A DNA stretch of 50,458 bases from an uncultured Verrucomicrobia subdivision 3 bacterium (GTDB lineage Bacteria > Verrucomicrobiota > Verrucomicrobiia > Limisphaerales > UBA11358): the NCBI GenBank assembly GCA_903917705.1, contig CAIXBQ010000013.1, positions 1 through 50,458 of the forward strand, in the 5' to 3' direction. Numbering within the stretch: the first letter of the stretch is position 1; the number at the start of each line of letters is the position of its first letter. The notes below the pieces were generated by a model that searched no databases, was not told the origin of the DNA, and saw nothing but the letters and a program-made list of their open reading frames with translations. The position numbers and the translations under genes are program-made. Positions 28,915 to 37,605 of this stretch are shown one piece after another.

Positions 28915-29190
28915 CTACCTTAACAATCCTCGCGCACCCAATCCCGGGCATTTGGAGCTGAAGGTCGTGCCAGCCTGTTTCTTGCAAAACAAATTGCGTT
29001 GGGCTGGCCTCTTATTGCTACGGGATGGCTCTCCGTAGTCAGCTTCAATCAACTCACATGCAACTCGGCGGGCGGCTTCACATTCTGGATGTTCAAAAGC
29101 CAAACGCACTTTGGAGCCGACTCCGTCATAATGCAAGGTTCCGACAAACCGCGCCTCATCGCCCACAAAAAAATTTACCGTCCGTTTCAT
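28915..29190 (-). pseudogene. Possible fragment of a HipA-type toxin N-terminus
   Basis: From an ATG at 29190 the frame reads MKRTVNFFVGDEARFVGTLH and then YDGVGSKVRLAFEH. This resembles the N-terminal HipA domain, which usually has a pattern of the type VxLGEDxRPVGTLxYD...xAxFEYxxxWL. After about 30 residues the resemblance stops, and the remaining 60 residues (Cys/Arg-rich) look like read-through of unrelated sequence. If the match is right, it is a remnant of a HipA kinase gene cut after the first strands. The similarity is short, so it may be chance. Confidence 0.3.
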
Positions 29191-29415
29191 AAAGCCAGTG
29201 GTATTTTTTGCTACGCACCCGTTTTGGCAGTCGTTCTTCGTCCAAAAGCAACCCGTCTTCATCGCGTCGGGCGTCAGTCAGGTCGCCGAAAACAGCGGGA
29301 AAGCCCTCAAAACACGGCGGACATTGTCTTGCTGGCGCTATCCGCGACTGACGGATCAAACATCAAATGCGACCCTCATCGTGAAAAAACAACCGGGGGG
29401 GGGGACCCCACGGCT

Positions 29416-29697
29416 TCACGGCTGGCTGGCGGCGGACGATTGGTGCTTGGCGACGGCGTCCGCGATGGTGTTGACGTTTTGCAGAATCTGCCGCGCCGCT
29501 TCCGGATCGGCAATTTTGAGGCCGTAAGCCTTGTCCAGCGCGACCACCAGCTGCAGGGCATCCACGGAATCCAAGCCCACGCTGCCCGGGCCGAACAACG
29601 GCTGGTCGTCGCCGATTTCTTCCGGGCTGATTTGAAGCATGAGGTTCTCGACCATCAGATTTCTGATGCCCTGTTTGATTGCGGGTATGTTAACCAT
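29416..29697 (-). CDS. Acyl carrier protein
   Basis: A 93-residue acidic protein with the ACP four-helix pattern: VNIPAIKQGIRNLMVENLML forms helix 1 and GPGSVGLDSVDALQLVVALD contains the phosphopantetheine Ser44 at the start of helix 2. The sequence DSVDAL (not DSLDTVEL) and the alanine/glutamine-rich tail suggest a specialised ACP of a secondary lipid pathway, not the housekeeping fatty-acid ACP. The ATG at 29697 begins the ACP homology. No synthase genes are adjacent; the nearest possibly related gene is the truncated CrtI-like desaturase at 31.7-33.0 kb, as ACPs and such desaturases are combined in several polyene or ladderane-type clusters (inference). Confidence 0.9.
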   Translation of the reverse strand: MVNIPAIKQGIRNLMVENLMLQISPEEIGDDQPLFGPGSVGLDSVDALQLVVALDKAYGLKIADPEAARQILQNVNTIADAVAKHQSSAASQP

Positions 29698-29843
29698 TAC
29701 AAAATACTTAGCTACTGAATGATTTATTTTGCGCCATTTTGAGCTCCAGCGCAAGCCGCGATGTCGCCAGCCGGCCGTGACGCCGCGAATATTATCTGTT
29801 TTTGCACGACATGCCGGAACAAATCCGCTAAAGGTTTCGCGCG

Positions 29844-31697
29844 ATGATTTTTCTCCCGAAGTCCAACCGGTCAGGCTACTGGCGGGGAAAACTGCGCCGG
29901 GGCATTCTGCTGGCGGCGGTGGCGGTGGCGGCCTGCCCGGCGGCGGGCCGGGCGCTCCCGGCGCGTCTGGTGCTGGCGCTCGACGGCATCGCGTATCGCG
30001 ACCTGCAGGCGTTGCAGGCGGGCATCACCCGCACGAATTTCTGGGGCAAACCCGTCCAGCTCCGGGCGTTCACCGCCGAAGAGGGCTACTTTCCGGTCAG
30101 CCGGATGGTCTCGACGTTTCCCTCGGCGAGCGACGTGGCGTGGACGGACATTTTCGGCGACCGCCCCCTGCCCGGCTATCAGCGCACTTATTTCAGCACG
30201 GCGGCCAACGCGGTCATATCCCTCAACGGGGTCACCAGCTCCATGGAACACGAGCGTCAAATGAACTGGCAGGTGAACAATGGTTTCCTGCGGGCGATGG
30301 GCTACCTGTTTCCGGTGCACACCTACGAATATGAACTCCGCGGAATGGCCGACCATTTCTGGCAAGCCACCCACCAGACAAACAATTACTATGTCTATCT
30401 GCGCGCATCCGATGACGCCCAGCATATGGAGCGCGACATCACCACCCTGCTGTGCGAGCTCGACCAACTGCTTCAAAACATGCGGGCCCGCTATCAAGCC
30501 AGCGAGGGGCACGATCTGCAAATCGTGATCCTCTCGGATCACGGACACAACCACGCCGGACGCGGCCAGCGCGTCGCCGTGCGCGCCTTTCTGGAAGCAG
30601 CCGGCTACCGGCCGGCCGAAACCATTGCGAGCCCAAAGGACGTGGTCCTGCCGACGGTCGGGGTGGAGACCTGGGTGGAAGTCCACAGCGCGCCCGACGA
30701 AACTGAAAGGCTGGCGACGCGCCTCTGCCAACTGCCGGGCGTGGATGTGCTGGCGGCATCCGTTCCGGATCAGCCCAACCGGTTCCTGGTGATGAATTCC
30801 AAAAGCGAACGGGCCGTCATTGACTGGAACCCCGCAAAAAACTCCTTCCGCTACACCCCCGTGCAGGGTGACCCGATCGATTACCGCCCGATGACCGAGG
30901 CGCTGGCCCGAATGCACCAGGTGGACGCCGACGGCTTTGCCACCGCGGATGACTGGATGGCGGCCACGATAACCCATCATTATCCGCTGGCACTGGAGCG
31001 GATCGTCCGCGGCTTCGCGCGCAACACGCTCAATCCCGCAACCATCCTCATCAGCCTAGACAATCAATATGTCAACGAAAGCTGGCTGGTGCAGCAAGGC
31101 AGCCGGCTGGTGACCTGCGGCAGCACGCACGGCGGGCTGGACGACATCAATTCGGACGGCATCCTGCTGTGCAACTTCACCCCCACGCAGGACACCTCGA
31201 CCCACCGGGTCGCCGGACAGTTTGCAGATTTTCCAAGGGTCAAAGATTTCCGCGCCGAAGAAAACGGCGCCGAATGGGTCACTAAAAAAGAACAAGCCCG
31301 GGTCCGGATTACCCGCGACCCGTTTGACCAGGAATTCACGCGTCTGCCGGATGACGACGTCTGCCTGCGGATCTGGTCGCCACAACTGGCCGGCCTTGAC
31401 CACCAAGCCCCCCTGGAAGTGACGCTGGAAAAGTTTCCGCGCTACGTCAGCGCGCACTTTGAGCGGGGCAATCACCAGCCAGAAAAAACCGCCCGGCCGC
31501 CCCTGGGTTTAAAGCTGACAGCCGCCTTGCCGGACACGGGGACCGACGAGAGGGTTTATCTGCTCCCGCCGGAACTGCGACTGGAACCGCAGACCGAGTA
31601 TAAAATAACGGGCGGTTTTTCAGCGGAAAAACAAACTGATCGCCTCTTTGAATTCACTTTCCGCACCGGCCGCAATGGCCGGCCGCTGGCCTACTAA
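29844..31697 (+). CDS. Exported alkaline-phosphatase-superfamily protein
   Basis: The 617-residue protein has a long basic N-terminus then a signal-peptide-like helix (GILLAAVAVAACPAAGRALP, about residues 21-40). ARLVLALDGIAYRDL resembles the first metal-binding Asp region of the nucleotide pyrophosphatase/phosphodiesterase group, and IVILSDHGHNHAGRG carries the Asp-His pair of the metal site; CGSTHGGLDD supplies a late His. The usual Thr/Ser nucleophile probably lies in VSTFPSASDVAWTDIF. A C-terminal beta-rich part (about 470-617) probably forms a separate domain. The substrate is unknown. Its last bases nearly touch the desaturase remnant, which is convergent. Confidence 0.75.
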   Translation: MIFLPKSNRSGYWRGKLRRGILLAAVAVAACPAAGRALPARLVLALDGIAYRDLQALQAGITRTNFWGKPVQLRAFTAEEGYFPVSRMVSTFPSASDVAWTDIFGDRPLPGYQRTYFSTAANAVISLNGVTSSMEHERQMNWQVNNGFLRAMGYLFPVHTYEYELRGMADHFWQATHQTNNYYVYLRASDDAQHMERDITTLLCELDQLLQNMRARYQASEGHDLQIVILSDHGHNHAGRGQRVAVRAFLEAAGYRPAETIASPKDVVLPTVGVETWVEVHSAPDETERLATRLCQLPGVDVLAASVPDQPNRFLVMNSKSERAVIDWNPAKNSFRYTPVQGDPIDYRPMTEALARMHQVDADGFATADDWMAATITHHYPLALERIVRGFARNTLNPATILISLDNQYVNESWLVQQGSRLVTCGSTHGGLDDINSDGILLCNFTPTQDTSTHRVAGQFADFPRVKDFRAEENGAEWVTKKEQARVRITRDPFDQEFTRLPDDDVCLRIWSPQLAGLDHQAPLEVTLEKFPRYVSAHFERGNHQPEKTARPPLGLKLTAALPDTGTDERVYLLPPELRLEPQTEYKITGGFSAEKQTDRLFEFTFRTGRNGRPLAY

Positions 31698-31702
31698 GAT
31701 AT

Positions 31703-33028
31703 TCACGGCGTGGTGACCGCGAAGGCTTTCCCGTATTGGGCACAGATCATATGCGCGGCATTGCGCCCGGCCAACGCGGCCGAAGGCAGTCCGCCGCCCG
31801 GAACCACCCAATGGCCGGCCATGAAGAAATTTTTCAGTCCCGGCAACGTGTTGGCGATGGGCCGGCCCAGGATGGCCGGGGTCGGCAGCCAGCCTTCGTA
31901 ACTCCCCTGCCAGTTGCCGGTGTAGCGCACATAAGTTGCTGGCGTGGCGATGTCGGAACGCTCAATGTGCTCGGCCAACCCCGGAAATCTTTGTTCGAGG
32001 TGGACGATGATTTCCTGGATGACTCTTTTCTTTTCCAGGCGGTATCGCTGCGGATCATTTTTTTTCAGGCCGGTCCAGAATTCGAAGCTCGTCGGAAACC
32101 GGAGCGTCATGACGGTGGTGCCGGCCGGGCAAAGTCCCGACCCGGAACCAAACGTCTCGACTTCCAGCCGGTCATAACTCGTCCGGTCGTCCACGCGGAG
32201 CGACTGGCGCAAGGGCAGATTGAGCGTGTGCGGCGCATCGGGGAAAACTTTTTTTATGCCCAGCGAAACCTGGATGATGGCCGGAAACGTCTGGCAATGG
32301 TCGTAAAGGAAGCGGATTTTTTTATCCACAAACTTTCCGCCCAGCATTTTGAAAATCGTCGTGTGGCCGTCGGCGCACGACACCACCGTGTCGGCCGGGA
32401 AGAAAGTTCCGTCCGCGCCCTGCACGCCGACGGCGCGGTTATTCTCAACCTTCACTGAAGTCACCCGCGTTTTATAACGCACTGTGCCGCCGAGGCAGGC
32501 GTAACGGTTCGCGATGGCCATGGCAAAAGCCCACGAGCCGCCCGCGACGAAGCCGGTATTGTTCCGCGTCCGGAACGCCAGCAGCATCACCAGCACCAGC
32601 GCCGACATGTCCTCGCTGCCGACGATGAGCTGCAGCGCCTCGCGGAGCGATTTATTTTTGTAGCGGGCGAGGTAGGTGGTGATCGGGAGATTTTTATAAC
32701 GGAAAATGGCGGGCACCATCGGCAGGTAGCGCAGCCCCAGCCGCGTTTTCTCAAACGGGTTCATCAGCTCCAGCGGCTTGTCCAGCGGCGGTTCCAGCGG
32801 CGCACACTTGCGCGCGTCCCGCACCAGTTGATCAATCAGCCCGCTGTCCTCCGGCGCCACGCGCTTGAACTCACGTGCCACCTGATCCAGATCGGTCGGC
32901 ACGGTAATCGTCAGGCCATCGGGGTTTTCAATCCGAAGCATTTCGTCGTGGATGAACACCTCCCGGCCGGCGATCGCGCCCAACTCCGTCCAGACCTGGT
33001 GAAAGGCTGAGGACGGATGCGGAATATT
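31703..33028 (-). pseudogene. CrtI/phytoene-desaturase-like FAD enzyme lacking its N-terminus
   Basis: The open frame from the in-frame stop at 33029-33031 gives IPHPSSAFHQVWTELGAIAG and continues with a normal desaturase body: GSWAFAMAIANRYACLGGTV, the loop YKTRVTSVKVENNRAVGV, and the C-terminal FMAGHWVVPGGGLPSAALAG. These are typical of NAD(P)/FAD-dependent oxidoreductases of the CrtI/RetSat class. About 70-90 residues with the GxGxxG dinucleotide-binding motif, which must come first, are missing, and the sequence upstream has no such motif in any frame. Only non-ATG starts are available (TTG at 32983). So the enzyme is truncated and probably inactive. About 427-442 residues remain. Confidence 0.75.
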
Positions 33029-33190
33029 TCAAACGATTTTGGAGGCAAAGAAATAACTAAAATGATCGTGACCGTGCGTTGTGTTTCCATTTATGTCCCC
33101 ACGCGAAACAGCTTGGCAAACTGCCAAACGCCTTGCTAAAACATCCGCGGGTATAAAACGCAATCCCAATCAAGAAAGGCAGCGGGTTTT

Positions 33191-34687
33191 ATGAAAGCAT
33201 CCTTCATCATTGGCCGGGCAATTCTCGCGGTGGTGTTGATGGTCGGGTTTTACCTGCTGGCGCTGGGCATTGCGGCGGGACTGCTGTGGATTCCCTATGC
33301 CGAGTTGGTCTACGCCCACCGGATCACACCCAAACTGGCCATCATCTGCATCATCGGTGGCGTGGCCATTCTCTGGTCAATCCTGCCGCGCCTGGACAAG
33401 TTTTTAGCTCCCGGGCCGGAATTGAAACGGGACCGATACCCGAGACTCTTCGAAGAACTGGAGTCCGTGGCCGAAGCCACCAACCAAGCCATGCCGGCCG
33501 AGGTTTATCTCGTGTCGGATGTAAACGCCTGGGTGATGCAACGGGGTGGCATCATGGGACTGGGAAGTCGCCGTGTCATGGGGTTGGGGCTGCCGCTCAT
33601 GCGCGTGCTCACTTGCTCCCAGTTCCGCGCGGTGCTGGCGCATGAGTTCGGTCATTACCATGGCGGCGACACAAAAATCGGCCCGTGGATCTACAAGACG
33701 CGCGGGGCCATCGGGCGCACGCTGAATTCGCTCGGTAACGGCTCATGGCTGCAAGCTCCGTTCCGCTGGTATGGGAAAATGTTTCTGCGCATCACGCATG
33801 CGGTTTCGCGGCGACAGGAATTTGTGGCGGATGAGCTGGCGGCGCGAACCGTCGGCGCCAAACCGCTGGCCGACGGGTTGCGCAGCATCCACAAGGTGGC
33901 GCCGGCGTATGACTATTATTGGCGCAGGGAGTGTTCGCCGGTGTTGAGCGCGGGTTTTTTGCCGCCGCTGGTGGATGGTTTCGACCAGTTCGTGCGGTCA
34001 GAAAATATTGCGGAAAAGATGAACAAACATTTGGAGGAACAACTGACCGGTGGCAAGGCTGACCCGTATGACACGCATCCACCCCTCAAAGATCGGATTG
34101 CGGCGGTTGCCAGCCTGCCGGCGGGATTGAATCTGGGGGAAGACCTGCCGGCGGTATCACTGCTGGAAGATGTGCCCGAATTGGAGCGGGCTTTGCTGGC
34201 CCAGATGGCCGGGACAGAAAAGGCCGCCAAGCTTAAATCCATTGGCTGGGACAGGGTCGGGGCGGAGGTTTATGTCCCCCAGTGGACCCGTCTGGTGCAA
34301 CTCAACCTCTCGCCCCTTGGCGGGGTCACTCCGGCATCGCTGCCGAAGATTGCCGGTGACATGAAGGCATTCGGTAAAACCCTGGTTGATTATGCCGGCG
34401 ACAAAGCCGAGGAGGAAAATGTCGAAGGGCTATCCAACGCGGTCGTCGGTGCCGCGGTCATCCTGCTCCTCATCCAGTGCGGCGGCAAACTGGATACCGC
34501 TCCGGGCAATGAGATCTCCATAACGATTAATGGTGAACAATTGAAACCGTTTGGGTTGTTGCCGGCCTTGAAAGAAACGAAAGTTACGCCGGAGATGTGG
34601 TCTTCACAATGTGCCGCACTTGGCATCACGGACTTTGACCTTGGGACGCTCGCAACGCCCCCAACGCCTGATACGCCCGCTGCATAG
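33191..34687 (+). CDS. M48-family membrane metalloprotease
   Basis: A 498-residue zinc peptidase. Two membrane helices come first (AILAVVLMVGFYLLALGIAA, about residues 10-35, and IICIIGGVAILWSIL, about 50-66). The zinc motif is HEFGH at residues 151-155, followed by the third ligand Glu210 in FVADELAA. The VNAWVM stretch and SRRVMGLGLPLMRVLTCSQF precede it, as in HtpX/Ste24-like families. The C-terminal third (about 330-498) is not peptidase-like. Such enzymes degrade misfolded membrane proteins. ATG at 33191 is preceded by AGAAAGGCAGCGGG, an acceptable ribosome-binding site. Confidence 0.92.
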   Translation: MKASFIIGRAILAVVLMVGFYLLALGIAAGLLWIPYAELVYAHRITPKLAIICIIGGVAILWSILPRLDKFLAPGPELKRDRYPRLFEELESVAEATNQAMPAEVYLVSDVNAWVMQRGGIMGLGSRRVMGLGLPLMRVLTCSQFRAVLAHEFGHYHGGDTKIGPWIYKTRGAIGRTLNSLGNGSWLQAPFRWYGKMFLRITHAVSRRQEFVADELAARTVGAKPLADGLRSIHKVAPAYDYYWRRECSPVLSAGFLPPLVDGFDQFVRSENIAEKMNKHLEEQLTGGKADPYDTHPPLKDRIAAVASLPAGLNLGEDLPAVSLLEDVPELERALLAQMAGTEKAAKLKSIGWDRVGAEVYVPQWTRLVQLNLSPLGGVTPASLPKIAGDMKAFGKTLVDYAGDKAEEENVEGLSNAVVGAAVILLLIQCGGKLDTAPGNEISITINGEQLKPFGLLPALKETKVTPEMWSSQCAALGITDFDLGTLATPPTPDTPAA

Positions 34688-34706
34688 TCCAAAGCTGTAC
34701 CCGGAT

Positions 34707-35417
34707 TTATCGGTGTCCGGTGCTGTGTCCGCCGCCACCAAACCCACCGCCATGCCCGCCCGGCGCGCTGCCGTGCGAACCGCCAATGGATGATCCTCCG
34801 CCATGCCACCCTCCGCTAGTCGCACCACCATGCCCAAAACTGCCAAACCCGCTTGAGTGCCAGCCATTGCCAATTACGCCTCCATGCCAACCGCCATACC
34901 AGTTTCGGCCCCAACCTCCGTTCCAGCCGTAGGAAAACGTCACAGGCGGATACCATGAGTAATTTGGATAACAATAGTAGTTATAATATGGCTGGTAATA
35001 AAAATCATTATACGGCTGCGAATACCCAATCGTATCCGGCGCGGTTTGACGATAAGCCGCCGATGGCGCTGCGGCCGCGGCCGGATTGGCCCATCCCGTT
35101 CGGTTTTGTTTCAACATTGCCGACAGGACGACATCTGAAACGCCTTGCTGATGCAGATAAATGATCTGATCTGCGGTCATATCATAGGTGTTCCCGGAAT
35201 TATCAATGAACGCCAGGATCGTATCGGTGCTGATCTTTGCCTGTGAGAGCTCCATGATTTTCATCATGCCGTAGGACAACGACGGTGCGGGCGCGCTGAC
35301 CGCTGCTGACGACTGCGAGTTTGCCGCTGAATCTTGTGCCAACGCGTTTGCCCCGATTAAAACCACCGCCATGGCGGCCAGCATCGTCAACGCCCTTTGA
35401 AAATAGTTTGTTTTCAT
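34707..35417 (-). CDS. Exported protein with Gly/His/Tyr-rich C-terminus
   Basis: The 236-residue protein has a signal peptide (about residues 1-27), then a helical domain (LSYGMMKIMELSQAKISTDT, then ILAFIDNSGNTYDMTADQII and YLHQQGVSDVVLSAMLKQ) seen in several Verrucomicrobia secreted proteins. The rest is low complexity: a Tyr/Pro part (YQPYYNYYCYPNYSWYP) and a Gly/Trp/His part ending GGHGGGFGGGGHSTGHR. Histidine clusters may bind metals, and the Gly-rich tail may form a surface or matrix structure. Function unknown. It is convergent with the M48 gene, 19 bases apart. Confidence 0.75.
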   Translation of the reverse strand: MKTNYFQRALTMLAAMAVVLIGANALAQDSAANSQSSAAVSAPAPSLSYGMMKIMELSQAKISTDTILAFIDNSGNTYDMTADQIIYLHQQGVSDVVLSAMLKQNRTGWANPAAAAAPSAAYRQTAPDTIGYSQPYNDFYYQPYYNYYCYPNYSWYPPVTFSYGWNGGWGRNWYGGWHGGVIGNGWHSSGFGSFGHGGATSGGWHGGGSSIGGSHGSAPGGHGGGFGGGGHSTGHR

Positions 35418-35884
35418 AAATCACCTCTACTTCATTTAACACCGCACACTCGCGCGGGTTTCTTTAAACGTCAACAGCTCCTCGTAGCCTGGGCGCTAAT
35501 CCATCGTGCGGCTGCTTCCTCCCAGAGTTTAATGTGATATTCGCCTCCTCATTCAACGCCCACCCTTAAGTATAGATCCGTTCCGAACGGATCACACGAG
35601 GTCCGTGTCCAGCGTCCCCAAATCCGAAAGCTTCACTGAACACCCGCCACAGACTTCAACGCATGTATCTGATTATAAGCCATCTATGCAATAAACTAAA
35701 TCACCTTATCGTAACGCCAAGATCTGTCTCCAACTCGTGAAAACGCAGCGTGAATACGGGCGCAAAAAATTTTGAACATTTTTTTTGGGAATTGTCTATG
35801 CATTGTCCATGTAAAAATGGGTGGGCAATGCCATGACATTCCCCTATTCTAGATTTTTTACGGGCTTTAACCGACGCAGACACA
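35418..35884. other. Gene-free divergent region
   Basis: This 467-base stretch lies between the Gly/His-rich protein gene and the ABC exporter operon and is AT-richer than its surroundings. It contains the 5' regions of both genes. An inverted pattern GATCCGTTCCGAACGGATC at 35575-35593 is nearly perfect (GATCCGTTC-C-GAACGGATC) and could be an operator or a short hairpin. No gene was found. Confidence 0.5.
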
Positions 35885-36838
35885 ATGATTAAAGTTGAGA
35901 ACCTGACCAAGATATTCGGGGCAAAACGCGCTGTTGACGGGGTTTCTTTTTCCGTGGAGCGCGGCGAGGTTTTGGGTTTCCTGGGGCCGAATGGCGCCGG
36001 CAAATCCACGACGATGCGGATGATCACCGGCTTCCTGCCACCCACGAGCGGGAAAATCACCGTTGGCGGATTCGACATTTTGGAACAACCGATTCCGGCC
36101 AAAAAGCTGATGGGGTACCTGCCCGAAAACGCCCCGGCCTATACGGACATGACCGTGTACGGATTTCTGGATTTTGCCGCGGAGATCCGCGGGCTGCGGG
36201 GCGCCGCCAAAAAGGCGGCCATCAACCGCGCGGTGGAATTGTGCTTTCTCAATTCCGTCCTGCATCAAAATGTGGATACGCTGTCCAAAGGCTACCGGCA
36301 CCGGACTTGTTTTGCGCAGTCCATCATCCATGATCCGGACATCCTCGTGCTCGACGAACCGACGGACGGCCTGGATCCGAACCAGAAGCATGAGATCCGC
36401 CAGCTCATCCGCAAGATGGGCGAGCAGAAAGCCATCATCTTTTCCACCCACATCCTCGAAGAAGTGGATGCCGTCTGTTCGCGGGCCATCATCATTGATC
36501 GCGGACGGATTGTGGCGAACGGCACGCCCGCGGAGCTGCGGCGCAAGTCCGAATGGGCCGGCGCGGTGACGATGCGGGTCAACGGCCAGGCGGCGAATGC
36601 CGTGCAGGAAAAACTCAACCGCCTGCGCGCGGCCAAGAAAGTCACGACCGCAACCGAAGGCGGCAAAGTGACCGTGACGGTGTATCCCCGCACGGCGGGC
36701 GATGGCGACCTCACGCGCGAAGTCATCGAAGCCTCCAGCGGCTGGCAGGTGGAGGAGTTGCGCACCGAAGAAGGCCGGTTGGATGAAGTCTTCCGCAGCA
36801 TCACCATGCCGGACACCACTGGAAAGGAAACCCGTTAA
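35885..36838 (+). CDS. ABC transporter ATP-binding protein (GldA-like)
   Basis: A 317-residue ATPase of the ABC-2/GldA-NatA group. Walker A is GPNGAGKST (residues 34-42), the signature LSKGYRHR at about residues 133-140, Walker B DPDILVLDEPTDGLDPNQ and the switch His in FSTHILEEVDAV. The usual GYRQR of this subfamily is GYRHR here. The C-terminal ~90 residues (from RMRVN/TMRVNGQAANAVQE) form a small regulatory domain. It pairs with the permease gene, which starts at its stop codon (TAATG at 36836-36840). In Bacteroidetes such ABC complexes support gliding or polysaccharide export; the substrate here is unknown. Confidence 0.95.
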   Translation: MIKVENLTKIFGAKRAVDGVSFSVERGEVLGFLGPNGAGKSTTMRMITGFLPPTSGKITVGGFDILEQPIPAKKLMGYLPENAPAYTDMTVYGFLDFAAEIRGLRGAAKKAAINRAVELCFLNSVLHQNVDTLSKGYRHRTCFAQSIIHDPDILVLDEPTDGLDPNQKHEIRQLIRKMGEQKAIIFSTHILEEVDAVCSRAIIIDRGRIVANGTPAELRRKSEWAGAVTMRVNGQAANAVQEKLNRLRAAKKVTTATEGGKVTVTVYPRTAGDGDLTREVIEASSGWQVEELRTEEGRLDEVFRSITMPDTTGKETR

Positions 36839-37590
36839 TGAATCCCCTGGGCAATATCAAAACCATCGCCAAGCGCGAACTGCTGGCGTATTTCTCATCG
36901 CCGGTGGCGTATGTGTTCATCGTCATCTTTCTGCTGCTGAACGGATTTTTCACGTTCATGGTCGGCGGTTTTTTTGAACGCGGCGAGGCGTCCCTGGCGA
37001 ACTCCTTCTTCACCTGGCATCCCTGGTTTTATTTGTTTCTCGTCCCGGCAGTCGGCATGAGGTTGTGGGCGGATGAACGGCGCGTCGGCACCCTGGAATT
37101 ACTGCTGACCATGCCCATCGCACCGTGGGAAGCCATCGTGGGGAAATTCATCGCCTCGTGGCTTTTCCTGGGGTTGGCGCTGGTGCTGACCTTTCCCATT
37201 GTGCTGACCGTCAACCATCTCGGGAGCCCCGACAACGGCGTCATTTTCGCCGCGTATGTCGGCAGCTGGCTAATGGCGGGCACGTACCTGGCCGTCAGCT
37301 GCATCACCTCGGCCATCACGCGCAGCCAGGTGGTCAGCTTCATCATCTCGGTGGTGGCCTGCCTGTTCCTGATCCTGGCCGGCTTTCCGCCGGTGATCAA
37401 CCTGCTGCAAAGCCTGACGAACAACTGGCAATGGCTCGTGGACGTCATCACCTCCTTCAGCGTCATCACGCACTTTGAAGGATTCCAGAAAGGCGTCCTC
37501 GACTCGCGCGATATCCTCTTTTTCCTGTCCGTGATCGGATTTTCATTATTCACCACCAGCGTGATCCTGCGCACGCACCGCACCAGCTAA
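36838..37590 (+). CDS. ABC-2 type permease (GldF-like)
   Basis: A 250-residue membrane protein with six hydrophobic segments. KTIAKRELLAYFSSPVAYVF is the usual N-terminus of ABC-2 permeases of the Gld/NosY group, followed by FTWHPWFYLFLVPAVGMRLW and ADERRVGTLELLLTMPI, a near-diagnostic motif. The gene overlaps the ATP-binding-subunit gene by one base and precedes the GldG-like gene by 15 bases, so the three form an operon. Together with the next protein it forms the channel. The charge distribution fits an inner-membrane location. Confidence 0.94.
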   Translation: MNPLGNIKTIAKRELLAYFSSPVAYVFIVIFLLLNGFFTFMVGGFFERGEASLANSFFTWHPWFYLFLVPAVGMRLWADERRVGTLELLLTMPIAPWEAIVGKFIASWLFLGLALVLTFPIVLTVNHLGSPDNGVIFAAYVGSWLMAGTYLAVSCITSAITRSQVVSFIISVVACLFLILAGFPPVINLLQSLTNNWQWLVDVITSFSVITHFEGFQKGVLDSRDILFFLSVIGFSLFTTSVILRTHRTS

Positions 37591-37605
37591 TCTCCGGAGT
37601 CCCAG

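Larger units (their letters stand above)
28578..29415. other. Degenerate/intergenic region after the serpin gene
   Basis: In these 838 bases I find no convincing complete gene. The stretch carries the right copy of the serpin-flanking repeat, a possible toxin-gene fragment on the minus strand (28915-29190) and, at 29395-29404, a run of ten G. Several short frames exist but have irregular composition, consistent with decayed sequence. Confidence 0.4.

Noticed and set aside
28770..28961. 63-codon plus-strand frame after the serpin gene
   Set aside because: It overlaps the flanking repeat and lacks any recognisable feature or ribosome-binding site.
29395..29404. Run of ten G next to the ACP gene
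   Set aside because: It may be a sequencing or assembly homopolymer issue; it lies outside any supported gene, so no functional claim is made.
29871..30980. 369-codon minus-strand frame opposite the alkaline-phosphatase-like gene
   Set aside because: Antisense shadow of a high-GC gene with signal peptide and metal motifs; no protein features of its own.
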